The position numbers were made by a program, and so were the translations under genes. A stretch of DNA of 64,000 nucleotides from Roridomyces roridus (Eukaryota > Basidiomycota > Agaricomycetes > Agaricales > Mycenaceae): positions 124,001 through 188,000 of the forward strand of contig JARKIF010000010.1 of NCBI GenBank assembly GCA_029378245.1, written 5' to 3'. Under the pieces are notes generated by a model. That model did not search any database and was not told the origin of the DNA. It saw only the letters and a list, made by a program, of their open reading frames with translations. The first letter of the stretch is position 1. The number at the start of each line of letters is the position of its first letter. Positions 11,599 to 22,723 of the stretch are shown here, in pieces.

Positions 11599-12722
11599 AT
11601 GGAGATCCCTGAGCTCTTACACTATTCCTTGCAGTACTTGGACGCCTGCCCTGCTTCGCTCACCGCCTGTGCTGTGGTGCATCGCTCTTGGACATTTACC
11701 GCGCAATCACACCTCTTCCGCCATGTCTTCCTGGCCATTTATTGGGGAGATCCGGACCTCGACTTGGACCGTCGTTGCTCTCTTCTTCTAACTGCTCTCT
11801 CAGCCTCTCCCCATCTTGCCCGCTTCGTTTGTTCTCTCGAAATCACCCCAGAGCGTCTTTCATCAGAGGTCCTCGAGGCCCTCCTAAATATCCCTCTGGC
11901 CATGCTGCACACGCTTTACCTTGCCTACGCGTGGCCTCAAAATTACACCGTGCCAGCAATGGAGCGACTTGTCTCCATTCCCACTCTGCAGCATGTTCAA
12001 ATCCACTACCAGCATGCAGAATCCCCGAATACATTCCAACGCCTCAACAGAAACCTGTCGCCAAAGATCACGAAAATGGAGGTTTTCCGACCTCCATGAG
12101 TCCCATCGCCTGGAAGGCACCGATGGTGGTATATCGTGGAGCCCGGTCACCACTTCGGATTGCTGCGTTCAGGTTTACAGGTGCGCATCCCGGCTGCGTC
12201 CGCTGGCTCGAGTCGAGCAACCAGTGCCTCGACTTTTCGCGTCTGCAGAGGCTGGACCTCGGGAACCATTATCAGTATTTGCATTCGCCGGCTTTTCTCG
12301 CCGCCGCGAGCACTCTCAAAGGCTCGAATTTGCAATAGACCCTGTGCGTCTTTCAAGTTCTGCACTAAAACAAACTCATAGTCCGGTTGAATAGAAAATA
12401 ACTGCACAAGTGGTGGATCTCTCACCATACATTCGCCTCGAGCGGCTTTACATATCCTGCCACGAGGACAGACATCTGGTCTCAATCGTGTCTAAAATCA
12501 TGAAATCCATCCCGGATGGTACATAACATCCAAGAGGTCACCATAGCGGGCACGCGACTGAGTGACCAGGGAGCGAGCTGGCTTAGAAAATATATTGCGT
12601 CAACGTTCCCCGCGCTACTTGATGCCCTGGAGATCTTGCAAGTTGACCCGGAGTCGAGACCGTGGGTGCGCGGTCGTCAATCTGCGAGGTTGAAAGATGA
12701 GAGGTATCTAGAGTTCTTCTGA
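11599..12722 (+). pseudogene. Decayed F-box/leucine-rich-repeat-like gene
   Basis: Starts MEIPELLHYSLQYLD and reads about 165 residues of LRR-like sequence (ALLNIPLAMLHTLYLAYAWP, RLVSIPTLQHVQIHY) before a stop near 12100. Homologous-looking sequence continues in other frames: FRFTGAHPGCVRWLESSNQ and FSRLQRLDLGNHY, then RLEFAIDPVRLSSS, then VVDLSPYIRLERLYISC, then NIQEVTIAGTRLSDQGASWL ending at 12722. The frame changes near 12100, 12323 and 12520 are not explained by introns of normal size, so the gene looks inactive. It is divergent from CSN1 with only 68 bases between starts. Multiple unusual introns remain a weaker alternative. Confidence 0.6.
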
Positions 12723-13085
12723 CCTTGTTCTGACCAGTGACTTAGTTAAACGATGTTAGTACTTGAAATTAGATGCAATAGATCCTCAACGTCGTAATGA
12801 TTAATCTTGCATAAATATTGCAGTTGTTTCCCTCGGATCTCAGCCAACTCGGAGTGCCCTTGGACGACTTGCTGGGTCAGAGAAGTCATCGAGAATGACG
12901 GTTCTGGATGGTCGATAATTAAGACGTCCATGCGGCACTGACACTCACCGGTGCACCTTGCACTCACCCACGCGAGGCGTTGATGGTCCAAGTGTGCATT
13001 GCGATCCAGGATGGTCGAGCCGGACTGGAGTAAGTGAACGAGGAACGAGATGCCCGATATTTACAACGGATTGCGGCTACTAAGT
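12723..13085. other. Intergenic stretch, nothing recognised
   Basis: AT-richer than the flanks. No exon with family-like sequence is seen; it lies between the decayed plus-strand gene and the 3' end of a minus-strand F-box-like gene. Confidence 0.5.
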
Positions 13086-14363
13086 TTATGTAAATGCTTC
13101 CACCAGTTCCACATCGACACCATTCTCTACCCAATATTCTCTCAAAAAAAGGCTTTGCGAAAGCCTCAACTTGGGAACCGCCTCTTGACTTTCCAGCTTC
13201 CACCGCACGACCTCCCGAAGGGCATCGTAAACTTCGTTGACGTCTGCTTCCAACGGCCAGATAGTGACAGTCCGCAAAAGTGGCCACGGCTGTGAATTGC
13301 GGCCCAGCGTTTCTGCAAGCATCCGTGCAGTGAAGCACTGGTTGATGAGGGACCAGGATGATAGGCAGGGGAAGCGGTGGAGAGGAGGGGACGCTATCCT
13401 CTGGTAATCTCGCCAAACGTCTAGGTTATCCTTGCACGGCTTCATCTCCGGCCCCTCGTTCACGCACGAAAGCGATTTTAATGCGGGAAACGACAATTGA
13501 GTAGAATGGGAGTTGAAAAGTACGGAGATCTGGTCGCCGTGGGACTCGTACAGAATCAGATCGGAGAGGGCGGGAGTATCGAAGGAGCTGACTATTTCAA
13601 ATATAGCGCCCGCGTCCCCACCGCAATCCAATTGGATATGCGTGAGGAATCTTGATGAAATCCTATTGTCGGCGGTGTCGAACATCCCGTTCATTTCGAG
13701 GAATAAATGAGTCAAGAAGGGGAGCTGGTTGGTTATATCGGTGAAGAGTTCCGTGCACCCGTTAGTCAGGCTTGCGAAGTCCTTGAATTCGACGTGTGTA
13801 ATGGAGTTCATCCACGGCCCAGGCTGAGCGCCCGTGAAGCAGTGGGAAATGCTGAGGGAGAATATCTTGGCGGCTCCAAGTGAGAACAGGTCGTCGGGAA
13901 GTCGGTACGGATCGCCAAAGTTATTTAAGGCTTTGTTGACGATCTCGAAGTGCTGTAAACGGGGTACCGCGACGTTTCGAAAGGGATCCAGCAATTCGTC
14001 CAAGTGACTTGGATCATCGGCTGCGATAGTCAGTCGCGAAATACGAATGACATGCGGAGTGAGCTGATCGAGACCCAGGACCTCTGTCGAACGGCCGGGG
14101 GCACGCAATGTGACCCAAACTTCGCGCGCTGCTGACCGTTCAAGGTAGAGTTGGGAGAGTTTGATGGATTTTTCACTCGTGGCCTCCATCTCCACCTTTG
14201 TCCAGAGTTCCGGCGCGCTTATGACTGCGTGGCGAAAGCGGCGACAGATACTGGACCAAATGAGTTCTGATTTGGTCTTTTCGTCGTTTCCGTTCTGGCT
14301 GGCCACCGCCATCTCTACGATGAGCTCGTTTGGGAGGGAAAGAATGGGGTTTTGTGCAGCCAT
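13086..14363 (-). CDS. F-box-like protein, tandem copy 1
   Basis: One uninterrupted reading frame of 425 residues. The N-terminus ILSLPNELIVEMAV with SSICRRFRHAVISAPELWTK is the agaricomycete F-box-like signature (L-P-x-E-L ... C-x-x-F-R ... P-x-L-W). LRR-like segments follow, such as LPFLTHLFLEMNGMFD and SSFDTPALSDLILYESHGDQ. The C-terminus is WVENGVDVELVEAFT. Such proteins would recruit substrates to SCF ubiquitin ligases; the substrate is unknown. The next gene upstream is a close paralogue in the same orientation. Confidence 0.82.
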   Translation of the reverse strand: MAAQNPILSLPNELIVEMAVASQNGNDEKTKSELIWSSICRRFRHAVISAPELWTKVEMEATSEKSIKLSQLYLERSAAREVWVTLRAPGRSTEVLGLDQLTPHVIRISRLTIAADDPSHLDELLDPFRNVAVPRLQHFEIVNKALNNFGDPYRLPDDLFSLGAAKIFSLSISHCFTGAQPGPWMNSITHVEFKDFASLTNGCTELFTDITNQLPFLTHLFLEMNGMFDTADNRISSRFLTHIQLDCGGDAGAIFEIVSSFDTPALSDLILYESHGDQISVLFNSHSTQLSFPALKSLSCVNEGPEMKPCKDNLDVWRDYQRIASPPLHRFPCLSSWSLINQCFTARMLAETLGRNSQPWPLLRTVTIWPLEADVNEVYDALREVVRWKLESQEAVPKLRLSQSLFLREYWVENGVDVELVEAFT

Positions 14364-14523
14364 GGTGGAGGTAAGAGCCAGGAAAGGAATTGCTGCCGGG
14401 CCGCGATCACCGACACACTTCTAAGCTCTTGGCGTCGACCTTGCGTCGCCTCATGTTATTTTTCAGGATTGGACATGAAAAGGCCAATCATTGCATTTTA
14501 TCGAATCGAACCATCGTATTTTA

Positions 14524-15816
14524 TTAGAATGCTTCCACCAGTTCCACCTCAACACCATTCTCTGCCCAATATTGCCGCGAAAAAAGGCTTTGCGAAAGCC
14601 TAAACTTGGGAACCGCCTCTTGACTTTCCCGCTTCCACTGCACGACCTCCCGAAGGATATCGTACACAGCATCAATGTCTGGTCCCAACGGCCAGACAGT
14701 GACGGTCTGCAAAAGCGGCCAGGGTCGTGAATTGCGGCCCAGTGTCTCTGTAAGCATCCGCGCAGTGAAGCACTGGTTGATGAGGGACCAAGATGATAGG
14801 CGGGGGAAGAGGTGGATGGGAGGAGACGCAATCGTCTGGTAATGTGGATAAACGTCCTCATTATCCTTGCACTGCGTCGTCTCCGGCTCCGGCTCCTTCT
14901 GGACGCACGAGAGCGATGCCAATGCCGAAAAGGACGACTTGAATTGAGTCGAATCGGAGTTGAAGAGTACGGAAATCTGGTCGCCGTGACATTCGTACAA
15001 GGTAAGATCGGACAGGGCGGGGGTGTCGAAACAGCTGAGTATGTCCAAGAGAGCGCGGGTGTCATCTCCGCAATGGTCCAATCGAATATGCGTGAGGCAT
15101 CGGGAAGAAATCCCAGTGCCTTCCATAGTTTCGAACCTACTCATGTCGAGGTTCAAATCGGTCAAGAGGGGGAGTTGGCTGGTTATATCGGTGAAGATTT
15201 CCCGGCACCCGTTAGTCAGACTCGCGGCATTCTTCAAGTCGATGTGGGTGATGGAGTTCATCCACTGGCCAGGGGCGCCCGTCGAGCAGTATGATAAACT
15301 GAGGGAGGAGAGTCTGGGTGCCCCGACCGAGAACAAATCCTCGGGAATTCGGTACGAAGAATCGGGAAAGCCGGGGCCCTCTTTAACGACCTCGAAATGT
15401 CGTAAAGAGGGTACCGCGACATTCGAGAAAATATCCAATATCCCTTCAAGGTCGAGGAAATAATCGGATGCGACAGTCAATCGCGAAATGCGGGTGAGAT
15501 GTGGAGTGAGCTGAAGGAGACCACTGGTCTTCCTGACGTCCCCCACGCCAAAGGCCCGCAATGTGATCCAGACTTCGCGCGCTGCTGACCGTTCAAGGTA
15601 GAGCTGGGAGAGGTTTACGGATCTTTCACTGGTGGCCTCCATCTCCACCTTTGTCCAGAGTTCCGGCGCGCTTATGACTGCGTCGCGAAAGCGGCGACAG
15701 ATACTGGACAAAATGAGTTCTGATTTGGTCTTTTCGTCGTCTCCGTTCTGGCTGGCCACCGTGATCTCTGCAATGAGTTCGTTGGGTAGGGAAAGGATGG
15801 AGTTTTGCGTGGTCAT
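14524..15816 (-). CDS. F-box-like protein, tandem copy 2
   Basis: 430 residues in one frame, colinear with the gene at 13086-14363 from ILSLPNELIAEITVASQNG to ENGVEVELVEAF; by eye most positions match. Small indels and clustered substitutions in the LRR-like half (for example CFDTPALSDLTLYECHGDQ against SSFDTPALSDLILYESHGDQ) suggest an old tandem duplication. The 3' flanks of both copies also look alike (ATGCTTCCACCAGTTCCAC). Same predicted role as copy 1. Confidence 0.82.
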   Translation of the reverse strand: MTTQNSILSLPNELIAEITVASQNGDDEKTKSELILSSICRRFRDAVISAPELWTKVEMEATSERSVNLSQLYLERSAAREVWITLRAFGVGDVRKTSGLLQLTPHLTRISRLTVASDYFLDLEGILDIFSNVAVPSLRHFEVVKEGPGFPDSSYRIPEDLFSVGAPRLSSLSLSYCSTGAPGQWMNSITHIDLKNAASLTNGCREIFTDITSQLPLLTDLNLDMSRFETMEGTGISSRCLTHIRLDHCGDDTRALLDILSCFDTPALSDLTLYECHGDQISVLFNSDSTQFKSSFSALASLSCVQKEPEPETTQCKDNEDVYPHYQTIASPPIHLFPRLSSWSLINQCFTARMLTETLGRNSRPWPLLQTVTVWPLGPDIDAVYDILREVVQWKRESQEAVPKFRLSQSLFSRQYWAENGVEVELVEAF

Positions 15817-15973
15817 GGTGGAGGCAAGAGCCAGGAACTGTGCCGGGCCCAGATCACTGCATCACTTTTGTTTCACCCTGTTTCTGAATCACCTCGAACA
15901 ATACCAGTTCGCGCAAAGTTCGCGCCTTCACCCGTATCTTCAACATTCCGTACAGATTGAACTTGACTGGACC

Positions 15974-18813
15974 AAGCTTGATGTTCAGACGCCACCCAGG
16001 CATTTTCAACTCTTGAACACAAACGAGACGCCCGAGGAAATCGAGCGTCTTTACGCTTGCGAGCTTGTGAACAGAACGGACACGCGTTTGGCCTGTTTGG
16101 AGGACGAAATGTCCCTGCTGGAGGCCCGCTCGAAAGCGCTGTCCGAAGAACACACGGTGCTCACGGATATCGCAGGAAGAACGCCGCCGTTGCGTCCACC
16201 TTGAGACGTATTCCACCGGAGATTCTCGGGCTCATATTCGAGTGGACGTTGCTGACGAAAGACCGTAGAAAAGAGCTACTCCGGCCCCACGCCAGTCCCT
16301 GGGTCCTAACCCGGGTCAGCAGCCTTTGGAGAGCGGTTTCCATTTCGACACCCCGCCTGTGGTCTTTGGTTTATATCCATGCCGCTTCCTACATCCCTCC
16401 TCTGTCCATGGTCCAGGCTCAGGTCGCGCGCGCCGGAACACTTCAAATACAGTTCCACGGATGCGAAAACGAGGATGTCGACCGTCAGACAGAGTTGTTT
16501 GACTTGTTATGCGAGCATTCTACCCGATGGGAAGAACTCGCTCTCATCTCCATTGCTTCGTTTGTGTCTCGCATGGATGCTCTTCGGGGCAGACTTCCGG
16601 CTCTCAAACAGCTATGGCTCCAGTGGGCAGAAGCCGCCAGTCACCAAGGAGTGGATTCCATCGACTGTTTCGAGACATGTCACTGTGAAAAACGGAGCAC
16701 GCGAATTTCACACTGACTCGTGGTGAACTTCACATTTCACTCTTTTTTTGGGTGAACCCAAAATTTCACGGCATGGGGTGAAATTTTCTGTTCGCCTCAT
16801 TCTCAGGTGAAATGAAAATCCACCATACCTTCTGAGTGAAATTCACCAAATATTTAAAGTTGGCCAGTATATGTATGTTAATTGAGTCTGCTACTACAAA
16901 TCAATTGCTGTGTGTAGTGGGGCGGCGTCAGAGAGCACGCTACCTAGGCGAGGAGGTTGGCGAGGACGGCGAGGACGGCGAGTGGTGATGTGGAGCCAAT
17001 GTGGAGCAGAATGACTTCATTATGATCCGCGTCACACCAGTCACATCGCTCCACCTCTTTGCACTTCACGCCCATCTCTGCGACAATGCCCTCTCCATTC
17101 TCTCCCCCATGACCCGTCCTGACAAGGAAAACACACACCCCACCCTCCCAGCGGCAGGCACCGTAAGGTGTCTGCTCGCTCTCAGTATACGCAAGATGCG
17201 AAGGCCACGGTGACGCAACCTCTTTTGCAGAAGAAACGGCAGAAGGCCCTCAAGCAGCTTCAAATGAGGACTCTCTGACCGTCGATTGCCCGGGGGACAC
17301 GGAGCTGGTTCAGGAACTCCGTGGTGCGTGCTTCTATTCTCTTTCAGACCTCACATTCATGTGACGTATCCACAGCTGCTCTCGCTGCCGCCCGCAGATC
17401 CAACTCCGGCACCAACAGCCATGACAACGACGAAGAGGATAGCAACCAAACCTTGTTCCGTGGGTGTGGCCTTCTGGCTCCTCGTACGTCTACTCACCCT
17501 TTCTTTCTCCCGTAATCTCACTGTTGGTCAGCGCACTCTCCCAGCCAGTCATCTTCGCTTCTCTTCCACGTACGTCCTTCCGACCCTTGATGACACATTG
17601 ATTAACTGTGGTTAAGCTCTCGATCGCCAAGGCTCGTTGCCCGAATTGACCCCCGATGGTTCCGAGGCGGGGGTAGCGCTGCGTGACCCGGCACCAGTAG
17701 CTTTCTTGTACATTCACTTCAATTCAAACAATTTTCACTGTACTTTTGGAGTGAAATTTTGAGTAGTTTGTGCGAGATTTTTTTTCCCTTGTAATCCAGG
17801 TGATAGTCCAGTTCAAATCAAGCGAAATTCACCGAAACATCGGGTGAACGAGTGCAGTGAAAACACGTGTTTTGTTAGTGAAAGATTTCAACATGAAATT
17901 CGCCTTTTTGCGGTGAATTTCACTCAGTTCAAGCGCGAAATTCTCGTCCATTTGGGGTGAAAAAACCCTGTGAATTTCACTACCTCCGGGGTCCACAGTG
18001 ACAGCACCCTGCCTCGTAGATTTTGCAATACACGGCGCATTCCGTGCCATCATTCCAGTGTCGCTGCCCGCGTCTCATCGTATCACTCGGTACGATTTGG
18101 ACGACGAGTGGGAAACACATTCGAGACTCTTGAAACTGTCGCCGAATCTTATCGAAGCCCGTCTCAAGATTTGCAATGCCCACATTCTGCGAGAATCGCA
18201 AGACAGAATCTTGTTGCCGCGTCTTCAGCGCTTGTACACAAACTGCCCGCAGTTTCTAAATCTCCTCGAGGTTCCCGTTTTGGACGGATTAGCAGTGTAT
18301 ATCCGCCGAGCGCCCTCCTCGGAGCCAGACCATTGCGGGAGGTGTGTAGTTGCCTTGATCAATCGCTCCTCCTGCTCCGCGCGACGGCTCTGCCTAAGCG
18401 GTCAAATGGAGACCGAATCGACCGCACATATTCTGGCTAATTGTCGGTCCATCACCGAATTGGTACTTCTCACTCTGGGCCAATCTGAATCTGATATGAA
18501 AGCACATCTCAATATGTTATGTGATGCGACAGCGGGCCCGCAGCTATCCGGAATGTACTTTGGGTTACAAGCAAATTCGAGTCAACTAGGCATGGCCCTT
18601 CATTCAAAGATGCTGGATTCTCGACGGGAAGCACCGGGATGCAATCTCGGGAGAATATGCCTCGCACTGAATGGCGTTGAAAGTCCTGACCCAGCCACGC
18701 TCTCCGCGGTCGAGGGGTGGAGGAAGGGCGGACTGGAAGTATCTTGTTTGTCTGGGATTGCAGCTGCAATCTGCCAGAATTCATGGACGTATGGGAGCCC
18801 GTGGAGTACGTGA
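15974..18813 (+). pseudogene. F-box gene with coiled coil, frameshifted and split by a 1.3-kb insertion
   Basis: Colinear with the intact F-box gene at 32428-33969. The coiled-coil start (HFQLLNTNETPEEIE ... RLACLEDEMSLLEARS) runs to about 16170, where the frame shifts by one. The next frame gives YRRKNAAVASTLRRIPPEIL and SPWVLTRVSSLWRAVSISTP, the F-box part. At 16677 the reading DSIDCFETA is cut by the insert and resumes at 18001-18004 as APCLVDFAIHGAFRA, then HRITRYDLDDEWETHSRLL, ending at 18813. Removing the insert joins ...F-E-T-A-P-C-L..., which matches DCFQTASSLTDV in the paralogue. The frameshift plus the insertion make it non-functional. Confidence 0.82.
16678..18003. mobile_element. 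Non-autonomous DNA transposon with TGTCACTGTG inverted ends
   Basis: 1326 bp inserted in an F-box gene. The first ten bases TGTCACTGTG equal the reverse complement of the last ten, CACAGTGACA, and similarity between the ends extends about 33 bp (shared CGGAG and GAATTTCAC-type blocks). Both ends are packed with subterminal GTGAA(A/T)TTCAC-like palindromes, as expected for transposase-binding sites. The target duplication is either 3 bp (ACA) or absent, because the end sequence overlaps the site. The middle (about 17050-17640) has weak coding character, for example MTRPDKENTHPTLPAAG and ELVQELR, perhaps a remnant of a captured or original gene. No transposase catalytic domain is seen. Confidence 0.72.
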
Positions 18814-18990
18814 TTTTTTGGCAACGTTTCTGACCCTTGCTGAGCGCTGACCATTCGTAGTGTATTAGTACCTGTAAATCACCGGATTAGACTCTGTCCG
18901 ATTAAGCATCCGGAACGCGTTCCATGATGGGTACGTATTAGAAGTGCTCTTGTCAGTTTTCTTCCCTCTTGTCCTCTTCCTTCATCCAGG

Positions 18991-20654
18991 ATGGACTACC
19001 CGGACGCGAACACCATGACCATCGCTTTGGGTTTTATCCACAAGAAGGCCCAAGGACAATGGGAGCTGATGAAGCACGATCCCTCCCTAACTTTCAAACC
19101 GAGGTCCATACCAAGACAGTGTGCCTCGTGCGACAAATCAGTCCAAGAGCCGGTGAGCCCAACTCGCTGCTGGACTCGTCCCGCCTTGCTGATCAGACAC
19201 AATCCAGTTGAAGGTCTGCTCGGGCTGCAAAGTCGCTGTATATTGTTCGCCCGAGTGCGCCAAACAGGATTGGTCCCACCATAAGATCAGTTGTGCGGCC
19301 GAGAAGGTCAGGCCAGTCATGAAACAGCTGCAAGCAAGCCTGAGATTCGAATCGACAGCGCGATCGCGAAAATACGACCCGACACAAGTTGATCTTGAAG
19401 CAGTTTCCTTGGACCGAGAGGATCGATACCACGACTGGCTTGGTCCTACCCCACCACGTTCTGGTACAATTTGGGCTTCTTGATCTGGACTGCAAGAAAG
19501 TCGGGTATTGGGCAGAGAACGTTGTCGTTGCGGAAAATCCGGGCAACGAAGAGGCTTTTCGGGCGCCATGGGACCCGTTGATTGAGCAGGATGGGTGGCG
19601 GTTACCTCCGGCCCATATTCCGTCTTTGGCTGCGTTGCATGAATCGGGCGCTGCGCTCCCCAGCTTCCCGCCTGCCTTTGAAGAGTCGTGGGCGAGCTAC
19701 TACCAGTGGCGTGGAATCCCCATCGAGTCGCCCGCGGCTCTATTGCTCCACTGGCCTCTGTCGGTGTATGCCTGTCTCAAAGCGCTAGGATTCACGCCGG
19801 TTCACGAGGGCGGAATGAGGCGGAAGTTGACCGTTGTCTACGCTGGCATAAGAGTACGCACTCTTTCTTTTTGATCTTCCGTAGACTAATCCTTGTCGCT
19901 CCAGGAAGAAATTGCTTTTATTCCAATGTACGTATTCAGCTCCTTACTGCGACCAATCTGAATCTCAAACCAGATTTGGAGAGCTCGCATTGCTCTTCCC
20001 CAACACCGACTTGGATTTGGTGATGTACGGACCAAGCGTCGAGACTGCGGTGAAAAGAGCTATCAAAGACGGCCGTACTCAATCCCGCCGGCCCTGCGTC
20101 TTCGAGTACACCAGTCCTACGTCGTGTGGCGGTGGCACCCTCCGCGTCATCCTCGATTCCACCTCCGAATACTATCGCCCCTCGTGCCAACCTTCGGAGC
20201 ATCCTGATGCGATCGTGGCATTGAACACGGGGGTGGCTGCACTCAGAGCTTGGCGCCATGTCATCTACCTCGCCGCTGAATTTGCCATCCCCTTCGCCAT
20301 CACTGACTTTAGCGAAGGCGGGGCTTTCGAGGTTCCCTTGGGGTTGATGGAGCAGGCGTTGAGCTCCTCTGTGCCTCCTCGCAAGGCCGACGAAAAGAAC
20401 GATTACGTGCGTCCCAGTCCTTGCTCGCGTTGCATCTTCTCAATCTTCTTTAGATGTCGATGAAGAAGGTCGCACAATATGTCGGACTGCAGAATGTGGA
20501 GGGTGCATGTACAGTATTGAAGGAAGCGCAAAACCGTCTTGGGAAGTTCAACGAGTTCATGCACCCCGTTATCGGGTCCGTGCCGTACTCTCTTTGCTTT
20601 GGGTCCAAGAATGCGGTCATTCGGGTGATGGTACCGGGTCGTTGTAGTAGTTGA
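18991..20654 (+). CDS. MYND zinc-finger protein
   Basis: The first exon MDYPDANTMTIALGFIHKK ends PRQCASCDKSVQEP. After the intron at 19154-19208 it continues LKVCSGCKVAVYCSPECAKQ and DWSHHKISC, a complete MYND finger (C-x2-C, C-x2-C, C-x3-C, H-x3-C). MYND fingers mediate protein-protein contacts. The long C-terminal part (EEAFRAPWDPLIEQDGWRLP, ESPAALLLHWPLSVYACLKA, then LALLFPNTDLDLVMYGPSV) is typical of basidiomycete MYND proteins of unknown role. Introns at about 19855-19904, 19926-19972 and 20406-20453 fit well. Around 19437-19495 the frame changes; a 58-nt intron GTCCTACC..AAAG can explain it, and a frameshift is the alternative. Confidence 0.78.
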
Positions 20655-21398
20655 CCGGTTCCCCGGTCGTCATTTATCTTGTTAATTTACCCACTCTATC
20701 CACATTGTGTGTGTGTATTCCACGGACTAGCAGATTTGCGTCGAAACGAGAGCTGCTAGGAGTTCTGCAGAGACTGATATTAGCAAGAGATCACTGGATC
20801 AGAAATCGAAGACATCGGGTCGGAAAAGTGAATTAGTGGTGGCAAGCCCCCTCCCTCCCTCTTTACATAAGCCATCAATTTCCTTTTTTGGTATCTTGTT
20901 CGCAGACTGCCACCTGCAAATTTGTGCTGCCAGCCCTGCCAGTATGGAGAGCGTCTCTGAAGAGCATCAAGAATGTTCACAAGGGCTTTGAGTGCAGGTT
21001 GAATGTCTTTTGCCTGCTCATTCTGTTGCTGAATGCTCATATGACCTCGGCTGGAACACATTGATTGTCATCAATGATTCCCAAATTTGGAAATTCTCAT
21101 CAGATCGGTATTTTTCCCTGGTATTCTTGCAAGAAACACTTTGAATGACCGCAGACAGGCCTCAGGAAGCCTGCCTGAGAGGCCTGGAACCCTATGAAAA
21201 AAAGTGAATTAAGCATGCTCAGACCCTCCCTCCCCTCCCTACCCGATCTCATCAATTTCTGATCCGGTGATCTCTTGGATATTAAGTTAACGATGGGTAA
21301 ACTAGTTCTGGTGATGGATCATACCTACAAGGGTGAAATATGAACAGTCTAGACAGCTTATATTCAACAGCAATTCGAAAGCAAAACATAGCCACAAG
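20655..21398. repeat. Repeat-like intergenic DNA with two related segments
   Basis: No gene. Two segments share AAAGTGAATTA followed by a CCCTCCCTCC-rich block and CATCAATTTC (about 20826-20882 and 21199-21256), so they look like degenerate copies of one element end. A hairpin-forming AGGCCTCAGG ... CCTGAGAGGCCT lies at about 21157-21184. Likely old transposon debris. Confidence 0.45.
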
Positions 21399-21496
21399 CT
21401 ACATGTAATCCTGTTCGTCCATGTCATCCAAGAGCCAATTCGCCAGAAACATCTCCCGCTCCTCCTCCGGCAGTGCCATCAAGACCTGGTCCTTCA

Positions 21497-22723
21497 CACC
21501 GGGGGCAAAGTCCGACGCATGTTGTTCTGACATGCCTCGTTCGCATGTCTCGACGCATGCCGCAACGCATGTTCTGAAAGTACAAGGGCAGTCACATACT
21601 AAATGCTAAGACTGCCGCAGTGATCCGGAACTTTTGATCAGGACCGGATCATGATTTACAATCCACTAAGTATCATTCCGGTGCTAGTTCGAGGATTGCC
21701 TGGTGAAATGTGGTGAAATGTGCGAGCAACTCGAACTGGGAGAAGATAGACCCGTTGGATTTCGGCATGCCACCCCAGAGTCTTCTGTAGCTGATGGTAT
21801 AACACCTCTCTCGGGCTACTTTGTATTGACTTCGTAGGCCGGCGGCTGCTTGGAACCGAAAATTCAAAGCTGGGCTTCTTATTCTGCAACAGGTGAGAGC
21901 TTACCCACACCGTTTGTCACGACAAGACTTGTTTCACGCGTCCAACAGCGGTAAGATGCTGCGGATTGGGTAGTGCGCTACTAAAGCTCGTAAAATGAAC
22001 TGAATAAAAGTCTAGGAGAGGGTACAGAATACGACGACTAGCTACTGCTTTTATACTATGAGGAATAGATCTACGATGCTACACTAATTGTCCTGGTGTC
22101 CAACATGCGCTATTGTCCCGCGCCTTTGTCGTCTCCTATTGTCGTGTCTCCACCGTGTCCTTCATAGAAGCCTGTCATGATCGGACAGTTCACTTGATTG
22201 GAAACTCCTTCCCACATCCATGCTGTCGTTCATAAATATGAAACTATCCCACGTCTTTAAATAATGTCTTCCTCGGCTTCTTCCTCAATCCGATCGAGAC
22301 GGGGTTCCCAGGACTTTAACGCTGTACGGCGCCAATGCTTATCTGGTTTATTTGGCATTGTCACGTGCGCAAATAGATCAGCGCGTGACACCGTTCACCA
22401 CCTATTCACCTGGAAATAAGGCCAGGGGCCGCTAGTGGTTGGGTGGAACCTAACCAGGAAACCTTGACTGTTTCTTCAACCAGACACCAACAGCCTCAAT
22501 CAAGTCTGAGGCTCTTCTGGGGGCATATTCAGCAGTACACATCAAAAACTATGTCGATGCATGTACTTACACGGCCCACTGATCCCACCAAATAGCCACT
22601 CGTCACATTCATGCTGAGCAACTTAGGAACAAGGGATCATCCGGGAGATTTTAGGAACGACATGCCTCGACACATGTGTACGAGGCATGTCAAAACGGCA
22701 TGCGTCGGACTTTGTCCCCGGTG
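21497..22723. mobile_element. Non-autonomous DNA transposon with CACCGGGG inverted repeats
   Basis: 1227 bp inserted near the 3' end of the AIM9-like gene. The left end CACCGGGGGCAAAGTCCGAC is matched by the reverse complement of the right end CACCGGGGACAAAGTCCGAC, and similarity continues for about 65 bp (GCATG, TGACATGCCTCG). TCA at 21494-21496 and again at 22724-22726 is a 3-bp target duplication. Removing the element plus one TCA restores an open C-terminus of the host gene. The right end contains a strong palindrome, GACATGCCTCG ... CGAGGCATGTC, at 22661-22693. A 3-bp duplication with a CAC start fits a CACTA-like class, but no transposase is present. Confidence 0.8.

Noticed and set aside
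17001..17615. A gene inside the 1.3-kb element
   Set aside because: Fragments such as MTRPDKENTHP look coding but cannot be joined into one convincing frame.
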